Shown: positions 1 to 7,520, numbered from the stretch's first letter. The stretch is 30,108 bases of DNA from UBA9676 sp036522155 (GCA_036522155.1 DATDGI010000091.1:1-30108); one strand, 5' to 3'. The notes: generated by a model not told the origin, from the letters alone. Program-made: numbers and translations.

Positions 1-286
1 CCCGCCACCGGGCCCAGCGGGGCGGGCGGCGCGGGCCAGGCCCCCTCCCGGCGGCCGGCACCAGGGCCAGCAGGCGCCAGGTCAGCGCGTCTCCGCCGGC
101 CGGGTCGGCGGTGGCCGTGTCGCTGTCGCCCAGCGCGTGCATCCGCCGCTTGAGCAGCCGCAGCGCGCCCGCCTCCCGGCGGCATGAATCGCATCGGGCC
201 AGGTGGGCCAGGACCCGCTCGCGCTGGGCATGGCTGAGCTCGCCGTCGATCAGGGCGGACAGCCGCTCCCCCAGGTGGCGCCTCAC
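1..286 (-). CDS. Zinc-finger anti-sigma factor for SigE (partial, runs off left edge)
   Basis: Only the first 95 codons are present; the 3' end lies beyond position 1. The GTG start at 286 overlaps the sigE stop as GTGA, so the two genes are translationally coupled. The N-terminal region reads as an anti-sigma zinc-finger (zf-HC2/ZAS type): an early His, then HLARCDSC, giving the His-x3-Cys-x2-Cys metal-binding signature at about residues 29-36. ZAS-family anti-sigma factors hold the ECF sigma factor inactive until envelope or redox stress. The immediate position downstream of sigE matches rseA in mycobacteria. The residues after about 50 are Gly/Pro/Arg-rich and are not diagnostic. The function as SigE antagonist is inferred from motif and position. 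Confidence 0.82.
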   Translation of the reverse strand, partial: MRRHLGERLSALIDGELSHAQRERVLAHLARCDSCRREAGALRLLKRRMHALGDSDTATADPAGGDALTWRLLALVPAAGRGPGPRRPPRWARWR

Positions 287-849
287 GACCCGCCGCCTAG
301 ATTGGCCGGGGCCGCGGCGGGATGGCGCGGACGGCGGTGGCCGAGCGCGTCCCGCAGCTGGGCCCGGCCCCGGTGGATCCGGCTGCGGACGGTGCCGAGC
401 TTGACCCCGAGGGTGGCGGCTATCTCCTCGTAGGACAACCCCTCGATATCGCACAGGACCACCGCGGCCCGGTACTCCGGAGCCAGCGCCTCCAGCGCCG
501 CCTGCACGTCACTGTCCAGGTGGCGGGCATCGAACGCCTGGGCCGGAGTGGGCTCGCCGTCGCGCAGCAGCCCGGCCGCCGCATCGCCAAGCCCCTCGAA
601 CCGGATGCGCTGACGGCGGCGGGCCATGTCAAGGAACAGGTTGGTGGTGATCCGGTGCAGCCAGCCCTCGAAGGTCCCCGGGGTATAGCCGGGCAGCGAG
701 CGGAACACCCGCACGAAAACCTCCTGGGTGAGGTCTTCCGCGTCGGGGATGTTCCCGGTCAGCCGGTACGCCAGCCGGTAGACCCGGGCCGAATGCTCCC
801 GGACCACGTCATCCCAGCTCGGCGGGGTCCAGCCGGTCACTTCGCCCAA
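283..849 (-). CDS. sigE: ECF RNA polymerase sigma factor, SigE type
   Basis: The 188-residue protein has sigma-70 region 2 near residues 14-80, with the AEDLTQEVFVRVFR core-binding helix and the GTFEGWLHRITTNLFLD stretch. Region 4 lies near residues 115-170, with the LSYEEIAATLGVKLGTVRSRIHRGR helix-turn-helix. These blocks closely match actinobacterial SigE, which directs transcription of envelope-stress genes. The TTG start at 849 is chosen because GGGAGG lies 8 nt upstream; an in-frame GTG at 840 is the alternative. The anti-sigma gene follows with a GTGA overlap. An O-methyltransferase is divergent upstream, as beside M. tuberculosis sigE (Rv1220c). A GGGAACC-N17-CGTT element upstream suggests autoregulation by an ECF sigma factor. 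Confidence 0.93.
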   Translation of the reverse strand: MGEVTGWTPPSWDDVVREHSARVYRLAYRLTGNIPDAEDLTQEVFVRVFRSLPGYTPGTFEGWLHRITTNLFLDMARRRQRIRFEGLGDAAAGLLRDGEPTPAQAFDARHLDSDVQAALEALAPEYRAAVVLCDIEGLSYEEIAATLGVKLGTVRSRIHRGRAQLRDALGHRRPRHPAAAPANLGGGS

Positions 850-903
850 TCTGCGCGCCTCCCGTGGCCCTGCTCGCCGCCAACAAGCATTATCCCCTGG
901 ATG

Positions 904-931
904 AACGCATCAGCTGGCCCCGCTGGTTCCC
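904..931 (-). promoter_or_regulatory. Candidate ECF-type promoter of sigE
   Basis: Reading the minus strand, GGGAACC (931-925) is followed after 17 nt by CGTT (907-904). This resembles the GGGAAC/GTT elements recognised by actinobacterial SigE/SigH-type factors. It would start transcription about 45-50 nt before the TTG start of sigE. The spacing is at the long end for SigE of M. tuberculosis as I recall it. This is motif evidence only. Confidence 0.45.
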
Positions 932-956
932 GGGTCACGCCGCGTGACGGTAGGCT
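927..956 (+). promoter_or_regulatory. Candidate promoter and operator of the O-methyltransferase gene
   Basis: TTCCCG (927-932) and TAGGCT (951-956) are separated by 18 nt and sit about 53 nt upstream of the GTG at 1010. The spacer holds a perfect inverted repeat, GTCACG-CCG-CGTGAC (934-948), in the position where a repressor could block RNA polymerase. The -35 side overlaps the GGGAACC element of the divergent sigE promoter. Confidence 0.35.
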
Positions 957-1009
957 GCCGCCCTGGGATGGTCCCCGACCCGCCCACCGGACGGCTGGAG
1001 GCAGGCATC

Positions 1010-1642
1010 GTGAGCACAGAGGCCGTCGCGGCCTACGTCGAGGAGTTTCTCCCGGAAGACGAGCCGCTGATCGCGGCGCGCAGCAACGCCGCGCGGGTCG
1101 GCGGTGCCTCCCCGGTCAGCCCAGCGGTGGGGGCCACCTTGCGGTTCATGGCCGCCGCCGTCAGCGCCCGGGCGGTGGTGGAGATCGGGACCGGCTGCGG
1201 CACGTCAGGCATCTGGCTGCTGCGCGGCATGCGCCGGGATGGCGTTCTGACCAGCGTGGACGTGGAGACCGAGCACCACCGGCTGGCCCGCAAGGCGTTC
1301 ACCGAGGCGGGTTTCGCCAGCAACCGGTTCCGGCTCATCAGCGGCAAGGCCGCCGACGTGCTGCCGCGGCTCACCGACGGCGGTTACGACCTAGTGTTCT
1401 GCGACGCGGACAAGCAGGAGTACCCGGACTACCTGACCGCCGCGCTGCGGCTGCTCCGGCCCGGCGGGGTGGTGGCCTTCGACAACGCGCTGTGGGGTGG
1501 CCGGGTCGCCGACCCCGGTTACGAGGATCGGGAAACCAACGCGATCAGGGAGACGGCCGCGCAGATCCGGCAGGATGACCGGCTGGTGCCGCTGCTGCTC
1601 CCGGTCGGTGACGGCCTGCTGGCCGCGGTCAAGCGGGGTTAG
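1010..1642 (+). CDS. SAM-dependent O-methyltransferase (class I, COMT-like, Rv1220c type)
   Basis: The 210-residue protein belongs to the methyltransferase_3 (catechol/caffeoyl-CoA O-methyltransferase-like) family. Visible motifs are the SAM-binding VVEIGTGCGTSGIWLL (about residues 57-71), VDVE after strand 2 (about 83), the acidic FCDADKQEY (130-138) that normally supplies metal-binding Asp residues, and DNALWGG (158-164). The GTG at 1010 is used because GGAGG lies 8 nt upstream; the open frame continues to 944 without ribosome-binding support. The substrate is unknown. The gene is divergent from sigE, a conserved actinobacterial arrangement, so envelope-stress co-regulation is plausible but unproven. 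Its 3' end overlaps the convergent pepA by 14 bp. Confidence 0.88.
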   Translation: MSTEAVAAYVEEFLPEDEPLIAARSNAARVGGASPVSPAVGATLRFMAAAVSARAVVEIGTGCGTSGIWLLRGMRRDGVLTSVDVETEHHRLARKAFTEAGFASNRFRLISGKAADVLPRLTDGGYDLVFCDADKQEYPDYLTAALRLLRPGGVVAFDNALWGGRVADPGYEDRETNAIRETAAQIRQDDRLVPLLLPVGDGLLAAVKRG

Positions 1643-3158
1643 CCGCCGCGGTCGCCGTCACGGGGGTGCCATCCGGCGCCATCCCGGTGAGCCAGGCCAG
1701 CAGCAGCCGGGTCCCGAACCCGGTGGCGCCCTTGGCGTTCTCGCCCTCGTCGGCGGTGGCCCTGGCCGCCCCGGCGATGTCCAGGTGGGCCCACGGGCGG
1801 CCACCGGTGAACTCCCGCAGGAACAGCGCGGCATCCACCGATCCGGCCCGCGGGCCGCTCCGCGGGGAGATGTTGGCCAGATCGGCGACCGGGGAATCGA
1901 GCCCTTCCCGGTAGTCGTCTACCAGCGGCATCCGCCAGAGCGCATCCCCGCTGGCACCGGCCGCGGCCAGCAGGTCCGCCGCCAGCCGCTCGTTGCTGGC
2001 GTACAGGGCGGCGATGTGGGTGCCGAGCGCCACCCGGGCCGCACCGGTCAGCGTGGCGATGTCCACCATGACGTCCGGCCGGAGCACCGTGTCGGCGTAG
2101 GCGAGCGCGTCGGCCAGCACCAGGCGGCCTTCGGCGTCGGTGTTCAGCACCTCGACCGTGCGGCCGCCGAAGTGGGTGATCACGTCCCCGGGCCGCAACG
2201 CGGAACCGGACGGCATATTCTCGGCCGCCGCCACCAGGCCGGTGACGGCCGCCGTGACCCCGAGCCGGGCCAGGGCCGACATGACCGCGATGACCGCCGC
2301 GCCGCCCGCCATGTCGGTCTTCATGAGCTTCATGCCGTCGGCCGGCTTGAGTGACAGCCCGCCGCTGTCGAACGTGATGCCCTTGCCGACCAGGACGATG
2401 TGCTGGCTGGCGGCGGGCGGCTGGTACCGCAGCTGGATCAGGCGGGGCGGGCTGGCCGACCCGGATCCGACCCCCAGCAGGCCGCCGAAGCCCTGCTCGG
2501 CGAGTTCGGCCGGCTCCCACACCCGCGCGGCCAGCCCGCTGGCCGTGGCCACCGCCACCGCCTCGCTGGCCAGCCAGGCCGGGTTCTTCCGGGCCGACGG
2601 CATGTTGGTCAGATCCCGGGCCAGGGCGACCGCCCGGGCCACGGTACCGGCCGCGGCCAGCACATCCGCGTGGGCGCCCGGCCCGTCCAGCAGCAGCCGT
2701 ACCTCCCCGGCCGGGCCGGCTGGGTTCACCGAGAACCGGTACCCGCCGAGCAACAGGCCCACCGTGAACTCGTGCACCGCTTCCGTGGGCAGCCCCAGCA
2801 GGGCCGAGGTCAGCACGGTACGCCCGTCAGCCGCCCGCCGCCCGATGGCGGCCCCCGCGGCCCGCAGCGCGGCCGGGGTACCGTCACCCAGCCCGAGCAG
2901 CAGGAATGGGCCTGGGCCACCCGGGCGGCCGGGCACGGCGGCCGAAAACTCGCCGGCCGCGCCGGGTGTCTCGCCGTGGGCCACGAGTTCGGCCGCGGGC
3001 ACGCCCAGATAGGAGTCGATCCCGGCCGACGCCAGGTCCTCTGCAGGCAGCACGATGAGATCGGCCACCGGGTGGCCGGGGTCGGGCCCGGCCAGGTAGG
3101 CAGCCAGCGGCTGCGGGCCGGCTGCCGGAATCGCGGTCAGCCGGGTGTCGATAGGCAA
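1629..3158 (-). CDS. pepA: Leucyl aminopeptidase, M17 family
   Basis: The 509-residue protein has the two-domain M17 layout: a variable N-terminal domain (about 1-180) and a C-terminal catalytic domain. The dimetal site and catalytic residues are visible as KGITFDSGGLSLK (K259, D264, K271), KTDMAGG (D282) and NTDAEGRLVLAD (D341, E343, R345). It would release N-terminal amino acids from peptides in the cytosol, probably in peptide turnover. The TTG at 3158 begins 3 nt after the stop of the upstream DUF3117 gene; no clear Shine-Dalgarno is seen, so translation probably depends on coupling. The 3' end overlaps the convergent O-methyltransferase by 14 bp. Confidence 0.93.
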   Translation of the reverse strand: MPIDTRLTAIPAAGPQPLAAYLAGPDPGHPVADLIVLPAEDLASAGIDSYLGVPAAELVAHGETPGAAGEFSAAVPGRPGGPGPFLLLGLGDGTPAALRAAGAAIGRRAADGRTVLTSALLGLPTEAVHEFTVGLLLGGYRFSVNPAGPAGEVRLLLDGPGAHADVLAAAGTVARAVALARDLTNMPSARKNPAWLASEAVAVATASGLAARVWEPAELAEQGFGGLLGVGSGSASPPRLIQLRYQPPAASQHIVLVGKGITFDSGGLSLKPADGMKLMKTDMAGGAAVIAVMSALARLGVTAAVTGLVAAAENMPSGSALRPGDVITHFGGRTVEVLNTDAEGRLVLADALAYADTVLRPDVMVDIATLTGAARVALGTHIAALYASNERLAADLLAAAGASGDALWRMPLVDDYREGLDSPVADLANISPRSGPRAGSVDAALFLREFTGGRPWAHLDIAGAARATADEGENAKGATGFGTRLLLAWLTGMAPDGTPVTATAAANPA

Positions 3159-3161
3159 GGG

Positions 3162-3329
3162 TTAGCCAGTGGCGGACTTGAGCGCGTCCGAGAGCTGAGC
3201 CGCTTCGTCAGCCGACAGTTCGACCACAAGCCTGCCACCGCCCTCGAGCGGTACCCGCATCACGATGCCACGGCCTTCCTTCGTGACCTCAAGCGGGCCA
3301 TCACCGGTCCGCGGCTTCATCGCCGCCAT
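3162..3329 (-). CDS. DUF3117 family small protein (Rv1211 type)
   Basis: This 55-residue protein begins MAAMKPRTGDGPLEVTKEG and continues with a short beta-rich region and the ELSADEAAQL helix. It is almost the family consensus of actinobacterial DUF3117. The ATG at 3329 is preceded by AGGAAGGGG about 7 nt upstream; longer upstream reading frame is not needed. Function is unknown. It is the first gene of a two-gene unit with pepA, with 3 nt between stop and start. In M. tuberculosis the homologue (Rv1211) sits next to tagA (Rv1210); here tag is about 6.6 kb away because the regulatory island lies between. Confidence 0.88.
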   Translation of the reverse strand: MAAMKPRTGDGPLEVTKEGRGIVMRVPLEGGGRLVVELSADEAAQLSDALKSATG

Positions 3330-3442
3330 TATGCATCCCCTTCCTGCGCGGGGCCGCATGAGACCTCAGCGAGGCCCGCCACCGGAGCACCGGCAGCAGC
3401 GGCGAGTAAGGCCAATTCACAGCCGTGTCCATCTGTACGTCT

Positions 3443-3472
3443 ATTATCCAGGGTTCAGGCCCCGGATGGTAA
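3443..3472 (-). promoter_or_regulatory. Candidate promoter of the DUF3117-pepA operon
   Basis: On the minus strand TTACCA (3472-3467) and GATAAT (3448-3443) are 18 nt apart, a reasonable sigma-70 pair. It would give a leader of about 105 nt before the DUF3117 ATG. It lies in the divergent region shared with paaX. Motif evidence only. Confidence 0.35.
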
Positions 3473-3505
3473 TGATCAGCACCCCGCTGGCTCAGACTGG
3501 AAATC

Positions 3506-4333
3506 GTGAACGCTCGTTCGGCGCTGTTCGACCTCTACGGAGATCACCTGCGCCCACGGGGTTCGCAGGCGCCGGTGTCCGCCCTGGTCCGGCTGCTCGC
3601 ACCACTGGAGATCGCCGCGCCGGCGGTGCGGACCGCGGTCTCCCGGATGGTCCGGCAGGGGTGGCTGGCCCCGGTCCGGCTGGCTGGCGGCCCCGGCTAC
3701 GCGCTGACCCCCCGGGCCAGCCAGCGGCTCGACGAGGCGGCCGAGCGGATCTACCCGCACGGGGATCAGCAATGGGACGGGCGCTGGCACATCGTGATCG
3801 TGGAACGGGTGCGGGACCGGGGCCGCCGGGACCGGACCCGGGCCGGGCTGCGGTACCTGGGTTACGCGCCGCTGGGCGAGACGACCTGGATCAGCCCGCG
3901 CGCCTCGGTCGAACTGGACGCGCTGCTGGCGGCGGAACGGCTGCGCGCGGAGCTCTTCCAGGCCAGCTACGACGGTGATCCGCGCGGGCTGCTCGCCCGG
4001 GCCTGGGACCTGGACGGGCTGGCCCGGGCCTACCGGCGCTGGCTGGCCAGCACCGGTGATCTGATCGCCGCGGCCGGCCCGGGCGCCAGCGACGAGGCGG
4101 TCTTCGCCCTGCGGAGCATCCTTGTGCACGAGTGGCGCAAATTCCTGTTCTCCGATCCCGGGCTGCCGGCCGCGCTGCTGCCGCCGGGGTGGCCGGGGCA
4201 TGATGCGGCCCGCCTGTTCCGGGCCGAGTCGGCGCGGCTTTTGCCGGCCGCATCCCGTTTCGTCGACTGCTGCCTGCGGGCAGACCTGCCAGAGGCAGCG
4301 CTGCCCGCGACCGGAGAGGACTCCCGTGACTGA
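3506..4333 (+). CDS. paaX: PaaX family transcriptional regulator
   Basis: The 275-residue protein shows the PaaX layout: an N-terminal winged helix (about 1-75, with SALVRLLAPLEIAAPAVRTAVSRMVRQGWL), a middle domain (about 85-165) starting with the WDGRWHIV block, and a C-terminal domain (about 170-260) with LVHEWRKFLFSDPGLPAALLPPGWPG. PaaX proteins repress phenylacetate catabolic genes and are released by phenylacetyl-CoA. GTG at 3506 is the start; no strong Shine-Dalgarno precedes it, so it may be leaderless. Its last 8 nt overlap the downstream enoyl-CoA hydratase gene, so the regulator and enzyme are co-expressed. No other paa gene is in the window, so the true ligand is open. Confidence 0.88.
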   Translation: MNARSALFDLYGDHLRPRGSQAPVSALVRLLAPLEIAAPAVRTAVSRMVRQGWLAPVRLAGGPGYALTPRASQRLDEAAERIYPHGDQQWDGRWHIVIVERVRDRGRRDRTRAGLRYLGYAPLGETTWISPRASVELDALLAAERLRAELFQASYDGDPRGLLARAWDLDGLARAYRRWLASTGDLIAAAGPGASDEAVFALRSILVHEWRKFLFSDPGLPAALLPPGWPGHDAARLFRAESARLLPAASRFVDCCLRADLPEAALPATGEDSRD

Positions 4334-5147
4334 CACCGACCTGGCCGGCGCCGCATCCGCGACCGCCGACTCCGTGCTCTGGGCCCAGGACGGGGCCGTG
4401 GCCACCATCACCCTGAACCGGCCGCAGGCGCGGAACGCGCTTACCGCCGGCATGAAGGAGGCCCTGCTCGCCGCCCTGAGCCGGGCCGCGGGCGATCCGG
4501 CGGTGCGGGCGGTCGTCATCACCGGAGCGGGCGGCGCCTTCTGCGCTGGCCAGGATCTGCGGGAGCACGGTGATGCCCTGGCGGCGGGCGGGCAGGCCAC
4601 CGACACGGTACGGCGCCACTACAACCCGATCGTCACCACCATCACGACCATGCCCAAGCCGGTGATCGCCGCGATGAACGGCAGTGCCGCGGGCGCGGGC
4701 GCCGCCCTGGCGCTGGCCTGCGACCTGCGGATCGCCGGGCGCGGGGCGAGCCTGCTGATGGCGTTCGCCCGGGTCGGCCTCGGCCCGGATTCGGGTTCCT
4801 CCTGGACGCTGCAGCGGCTGGCCGGTGCCGCCCGGGCGGCCGAGCTGCTGATCCTGGCCGAGCCGGTGACCGCCGACCAGGCGCTGGCCGCCGGGCTGGT
4901 CACCATGGTGGTGGACGATGACGAGCTCACGACGGCCGCGCACGCGCTGGCGACCCGGCTGGCGGCGGGCCCGACCGCGGCCTACGCGGGCATCAAGGCG
5001 GCGCTGGCCTACTCGGCCAGCCACGATCTGGCCGACTCACTGGAGAACGAGGCCCGGCTGCAGGAGGCGCTGGGCCGGACGGACGACCACCGGGCGGCCA
5101 CCGCGGCCTTCCTGCGCAAGGAGCGGCCCAGCTTCCAGGGGCGGTGA
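4326..5147 (+). CDS. Enoyl-CoA hydratase/isomerase family protein (PaaG-like)
   Basis: The 273-residue crotonase-fold protein has the oxyanion-hole segments GAGGAFCAGQDL (about 67-78) and NGSAAGAGAALALACDLRIA (about 118-137). It also has GLGPDSGSSW (151-160), whose Asp155 is at the position of the PaaG catalytic Asp. PaaG isomerises 1,2-epoxyphenylacetyl-CoA to the oxepin in aerobic phenylacetate degradation. The GTG at 4326 has GGAGAGG 6 nt upstream and overlaps paaX. The paaX neighbour supports a role on aromatic acyl-CoA, but a general enoyl-CoA hydratase cannot be excluded because the other paa genes are missing here. Confidence 0.85.
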   Translation: MTDTDLAGAASATADSVLWAQDGAVATITLNRPQARNALTAGMKEALLAALSRAAGDPAVRAVVITGAGGAFCAGQDLREHGDALAAGGQATDTVRRHYNPIVTTITTMPKPVIAAMNGSAAGAGAALALACDLRIAGRGASLLMAFARVGLGPDSGSSWTLQRLAGAARAAELLILAEPVTADQALAAGLVTMVVDDDELTTAAHALATRLAAGPTAAYAGIKAALAYSASHDLADSLENEARLQEALGRTDDHRAATAAFLRKERPSFQGR

Positions 5148-5178
5148 CCAGGCCGGGCTGACGGATCAGCGGCCGGTC

Positions 5179-6138
5179 TCACCGCACGCGGTCGTGGCCG
5201 GGGTACCCGATGGCCTGGCCGCTGTCCAGTTCCTGGCACAGGCAGACGATGTGCTCGGCGGCGTCCTCGAGGTCGGTCAGCCCGCGCCGCTCATACCGGC
5301 CACCGCGGGTCCGCCAGGAGATCATGTCGGAGCGGCACCAGACGGTTATCCCGCGCCGGACCGACAGCACCGAGATGCCGTTCCCGGTCTCGTCGGTGCA
5401 GAGCAGGCTGCCACCGAGGCCCCGGGCGGCCAGCATCGCCTCCAGCCGCCTGGACGCCTCACAGGGCCGTAGCCGGGCCCGCCGCAGCCGGGGCGGGACA
5501 CAGGCCGCGGGCACCGGCTGGCCGAACCAGACGGCCTTGCCCGGCACCTTCCAGCCGCCGAGCCGGGAACGGCTCAGGTGATGCCCCCATCGCCCGCCGG
5601 ACAGGCCCGCCACCACCTGCAGGCCACGGCCGCCGACGGCGTCCGGCCCGGCGGCGGCCGGCCCCGGCCGCTCGCCGTCCCGCCAGCCGGGCAGCGAGTC
5701 GAACACCTTGCACACCAGCTCCCACCGGCCGCCCGCGGTGCGCAGGTAGAGCCAGAGTTCAGGCCCGCCCATCATGGGCAGCCGGGGCTCGCCGTCGTAC
5801 TGGACGTTCTGCTGAGCATGCAGCGTGTTGGCGGCCAGCTCGCTGGCCATCGTCATGCCGTCATAGATCAGCTCATCAGGCAGGCCGAGGCCGGACACCG
5901 CCGCCCGGAAGATCCGCCTGCCCTCGCCCGCGCACACGGGGTCGAGCGGCAGCGGCCAGGCACAGCACCCGCCGGCCGCGAGCGCGGCCGGCCCGGTGAC
6001 CGGTGAGTCAGTTGCCGCGTACCCGGTCCGGGAATCTACCGCTGCGGCGGGCCCTCCCCTCCATCGGCCCGCTGCCTCGGGGACTTCCGGAGATGTCACC
6101 ACGAGTGGCTCGGTAGCTACGACAGGCGACGGTAACAT
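5179..6138 (-). CDS. AbaA/RsbW-like ATP-binding (GHKL) regulatory protein
   Basis: The 319-residue protein carries a HATPase_c_2 domain at about residues 60-210. The N-box is SELAANTLHA (99-108), a G1-like Asp is at 147 (FDSLPGW), and the G2 box is GGRGLQVV (169-176). There is no histidine-kinase dimerisation domain and no membrane segment. This is typical of actinobacterial anti-sigma/switch kinases related to RsbW and to AbaA-like members of whiJ clusters. Residues about 220-319 form an extra C-terminal domain that I do not recognise. The ATG at 6138 has GAAGG about 8 nt upstream. A long inverted repeat lies just upstream. The partner sigma or anti-anti-sigma protein is not evident in the window. 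Confidence 0.78.
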   Translation of the reverse strand: MLPSPVVATEPLVVTSPEVPEAAGRWRGGPAAAVDSRTGYAATDSPVTGPAALAAGGCCAWPLPLDPVCAGEGRRIFRAAVSGLGLPDELIYDGMTMASELAANTLHAQQNVQYDGEPRLPMMGGPELWLYLRTAGGRWELVCKVFDSLPGWRDGERPGPAAAGPDAVGGRGLQVVAGLSGGRWGHHLSRSRLGGWKVPGKAVWFGQPVPAACVPPRLRRARLRPCEASRRLEAMLAARGLGGSLLCTDETGNGISVLSVRRGITVWCRSDMISWRTRGGRYERRGLTDLEDAAEHIVCLCQELDSGQAIGYPGHDRVR

Positions 6139-6152
6139 GCTCCTCAGCCTTC

Positions 6153-6190
6153 ACGACTCGTGAATCTGTGAAACACAGATTACGAGTTGT
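6153..6190. promoter_or_regulatory. Long inverted repeat, candidate operator of the ATPase gene
   Basis: The core is AATCTGTG-AAA-CACAGATT (6163-6181), a perfect 8-bp palindrome with a 3-nt centre. It extends outward as ACGACTCGT (6153-6161) and ACGAGTTGT (6182-6190) with a one-base bulge at 6162 and one G:T-type mismatch. It lies 15 nt upstream of the ATPase start codon. Its right half, TGTGAAACACAGATT (6167-6181), matches the element upstream of the XRE gene at 14 of 15 positions, which points to a protein-binding site rather than a simple hairpin. Confidence 0.65.
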
Positions 6191-6206
6191 TGAGCCCCCT
6201 TCGCAA
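6177..6206 (-). promoter_or_regulatory. Candidate promoter of the ATPase gene
   Basis: On the minus strand TTGCGA (6206-6201) and TAATCT (6182-6177) are separated by 18 nt. The -10 hexamer lies inside the inverted repeat at 6153-6190, so a protein bound there would cover the promoter. The predicted leader is about 30 nt. Confidence 0.4.
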
Positions 6207-6319
6207 TGACATCTCGTGATTACTTTCTGCCGGCGCACGCCTGGTCACCCAAAACCCCGGTCGTGTACAGTCGCAGGCGGCGGTCCCATCCGCCAAGCCT
6301 TGAGACAGGCGCAGCATAG

Positions 6320-6353
6320 AAGAATCCCCCGGGTGGCAGCCCGGGGGATTCTT
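6320..6353. terminator. Strong hairpin between the XRE-DUF397 unit and the ATPase gene
   Basis: AAGAATCCCCCGGG (6320-6333) pairs perfectly with CCCGGGGGATTCTT (6340-6353) around a 6-nt loop. It lies 34 nt beyond the DUF397 stop on the minus strand. There is no T tract on either side, as is common for actinobacterial hairpin terminators. The 6207-6319 stretch beside it holds no gene that I can support. Confidence 0.65.
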
Positions 6354-6387
6354 CCTGCTTCGTCCCCTTTAGTGGGGGAAGCGACGG

Positions 6388-6600
6388 TCAACCGGCCGCG
6401 CCAAGGTCGTACCGGCCAGACCGCGCGTCGGCCAGGAAAGCGGCGAACGCGGCCCGGTCAACGACATGGGCGCCGCCCTCGGGGCGCTTGCTGTCCCGGA
6501 CGGCAATGACGCCCGGAAGGTTGGTGGCCACTTCGACGCAGCCACCGTTCCATTGGCTCCTGCGAGCCTTCCGCCAGTTGGCTTGAGACAGGTCAGTCAT
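6388..6600 (-). CDS. DUF397 domain protein (WhiJ-partner type)
   Basis: The 70-residue protein shows the DUF397 pattern: W-RKARRSQWNGGCVEVA near the N-terminus, then IAVRDSKRPEGGAHVVDRAAFAAFLADARSGRYD. DUF397 proteins are small partners of XRE-DUF5753 regulators in actinobacterial whiJ-like clusters; some such pairs behave like toxin-antitoxin modules or developmental regulators. The ATG at 6600 is preferred because GGAG lies 8 nt upstream; the GTG at 6609 has no usable site. It starts 5 nt after the XRE stop, so the two form an operon. A strong hairpin follows. Confidence 0.9.
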   Translation of the reverse strand: MTDLSQANWRKARRSQWNGGCVEVATNLPGVIAVRDSKRPEGGAHVVDRAAFAAFLADARSGRYDLGAAG

Positions 6601-6605
6601 TGGGA

Positions 6606-7457
6606 TCACTCCAGTTGATCTGCGAGTTGCCTGAGATAGGTCGTGGTGTCGCCGGGCTCCAGCGCACCCTCGGCTGCGCGTCCGAATGATTCGATGTACA
6701 TACTCACCTGTTCCGGCTCATCCACCTCCTGCATAGCGGTGTCGGTTTCGGTGTAGGCGAGGCTTGGCTCGCTATCGGCGAAGTCGAATATGTTGACCGC
6801 GGACATCAGGCCGCAGGGCGGGCCGTCCGCGAAACGCTGGATGCGAAGTTCGATGTTCGGCCGCTGGCCGAATTCGATCAGATGCTCGATGAGATCCCGC
6901 CGGTCCCCCCGGGAGCCCCACTTGTAGCGCAGGGACGCCTCGGTGATCACGGCGGTGAGCATCGGGACGGTGCCATCCACCCGGTTGAGAATCTCCTGCC
7001 GCCGCAGCCGGGTGTCCAGTGCCTTGCTCCGCCAGGCCGGGGACCGGGGCCCGATCCGCATGAAGGCCTCGGCGTAGTCCTGCGTCTGCAGCAGCCCCGG
7101 CAGGACCAGCGGCATGAACACCCGGATCCGGGTGGCATCGTTCTCGAACCCCGGGAACTCGTTCTCGAAGATGTCCGCGCAATCACGCCACCAGGGCCTG
7201 GCCCGCGCCTGGATGGCGAGTTCCTCGAGCTGCTCGCGCTCCACGTCGTCGACCTGGTAGATGCGCAGCAGGTCGCGGATGTCGCTCATTTCTGGGCGCT
7301 TCCACTGGTTGGCCTCGAACCGGCCCACCTTGCCCCGGCCCCAGTTCAGCATGTCGCAGACGTGGTTGGCGGTGTACTGGCTCTTCACGCGCAACTGAAG
7401 GAGGCGGCGGGAGAGCCGACGCTTCGCCACGGTGGCTCCGTAGGCATCGTCGCTCAT
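6606..7457 (-). CDS. WhiJ-like XRE family regulator with DUF5753 domain
   Basis: The 283-residue protein has an N-terminal Cro/C1-type helix-turn-helix (about 14-70; RLLQLRVKSQYTANHVCDMLNWGRGKVGRFE). A DUF5753 domain (about 95-275) follows, marked by FENDATRIRVFMPLVLPGLLQTQDYAEAF and the VITEASLRYKWG segment. This is the WhiJ family, which regulates development and secondary metabolism in streptomycetes. The ATG at 7457 has AAGGAGG 9 nt upstream; the frame continues to 7478 without support. It precedes a DUF397 gene by 5 nt. The palindromic element and -10 upstream suggest autoregulation. It may also control the adjacent ATPase gene, whose promoter carries a near-identical site. Confidence 0.92.
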   Translation of the reverse strand: MSDDAYGATVAKRRLSRRLLQLRVKSQYTANHVCDMLNWGRGKVGRFEANQWKRPEMSDIRDLLRIYQVDDVEREQLEELAIQARARPWWRDCADIFENEFPGFENDATRIRVFMPLVLPGLLQTQDYAEAFMRIGPRSPAWRSKALDTRLRRQEILNRVDGTVPMLTAVITEASLRYKWGSRGDRRDLIEHLIEFGQRPNIELRIQRFADGPPCGLMSAVNIFDFADSEPSLAYTETDTAMQEVDEPEQVSMYIESFGRAAEGALEPGDTTTYLRQLADQLE

Positions 7458-7490
7458 TATGAGTCGCCTCCTTGACACGGCGTCCGCAGC

Positions 7491-7520
7491 AGTATACCGC
7501 TACCTAAGTTGTGAATCACA
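7491..7520 (-). promoter_or_regulatory. Candidate promoter of the XRE-DUF397 operon
   Basis: On the minus strand a TATACT -10 hexamer (7496-7491) lies 18 nt from TGTGAT (7520-7515). The -35 hexamer falls inside the palindromic element at 7509-7524. The predicted leader is about 25-30 nt and contains the AAGGAGG site. Confidence 0.45.

Noticed and set aside
322..1578. A 418-codon plus-strand open frame covering sigE and the O-methyltransferase
   Set aside because: It is antisense to sigE and out of frame with the methyltransferase, has Arg/Gly/Pro-rich composition and no domain. It is a high-GC shadow frame.
6207..6353. The AT-richer region plus strong hairpin as a riboswitch or small RNA
   Set aside because: No known riboswitch core is recognisable, and position after the DUF397 gene explains the hairpin as a terminator. 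A small RNA cannot be excluded without transcript data.
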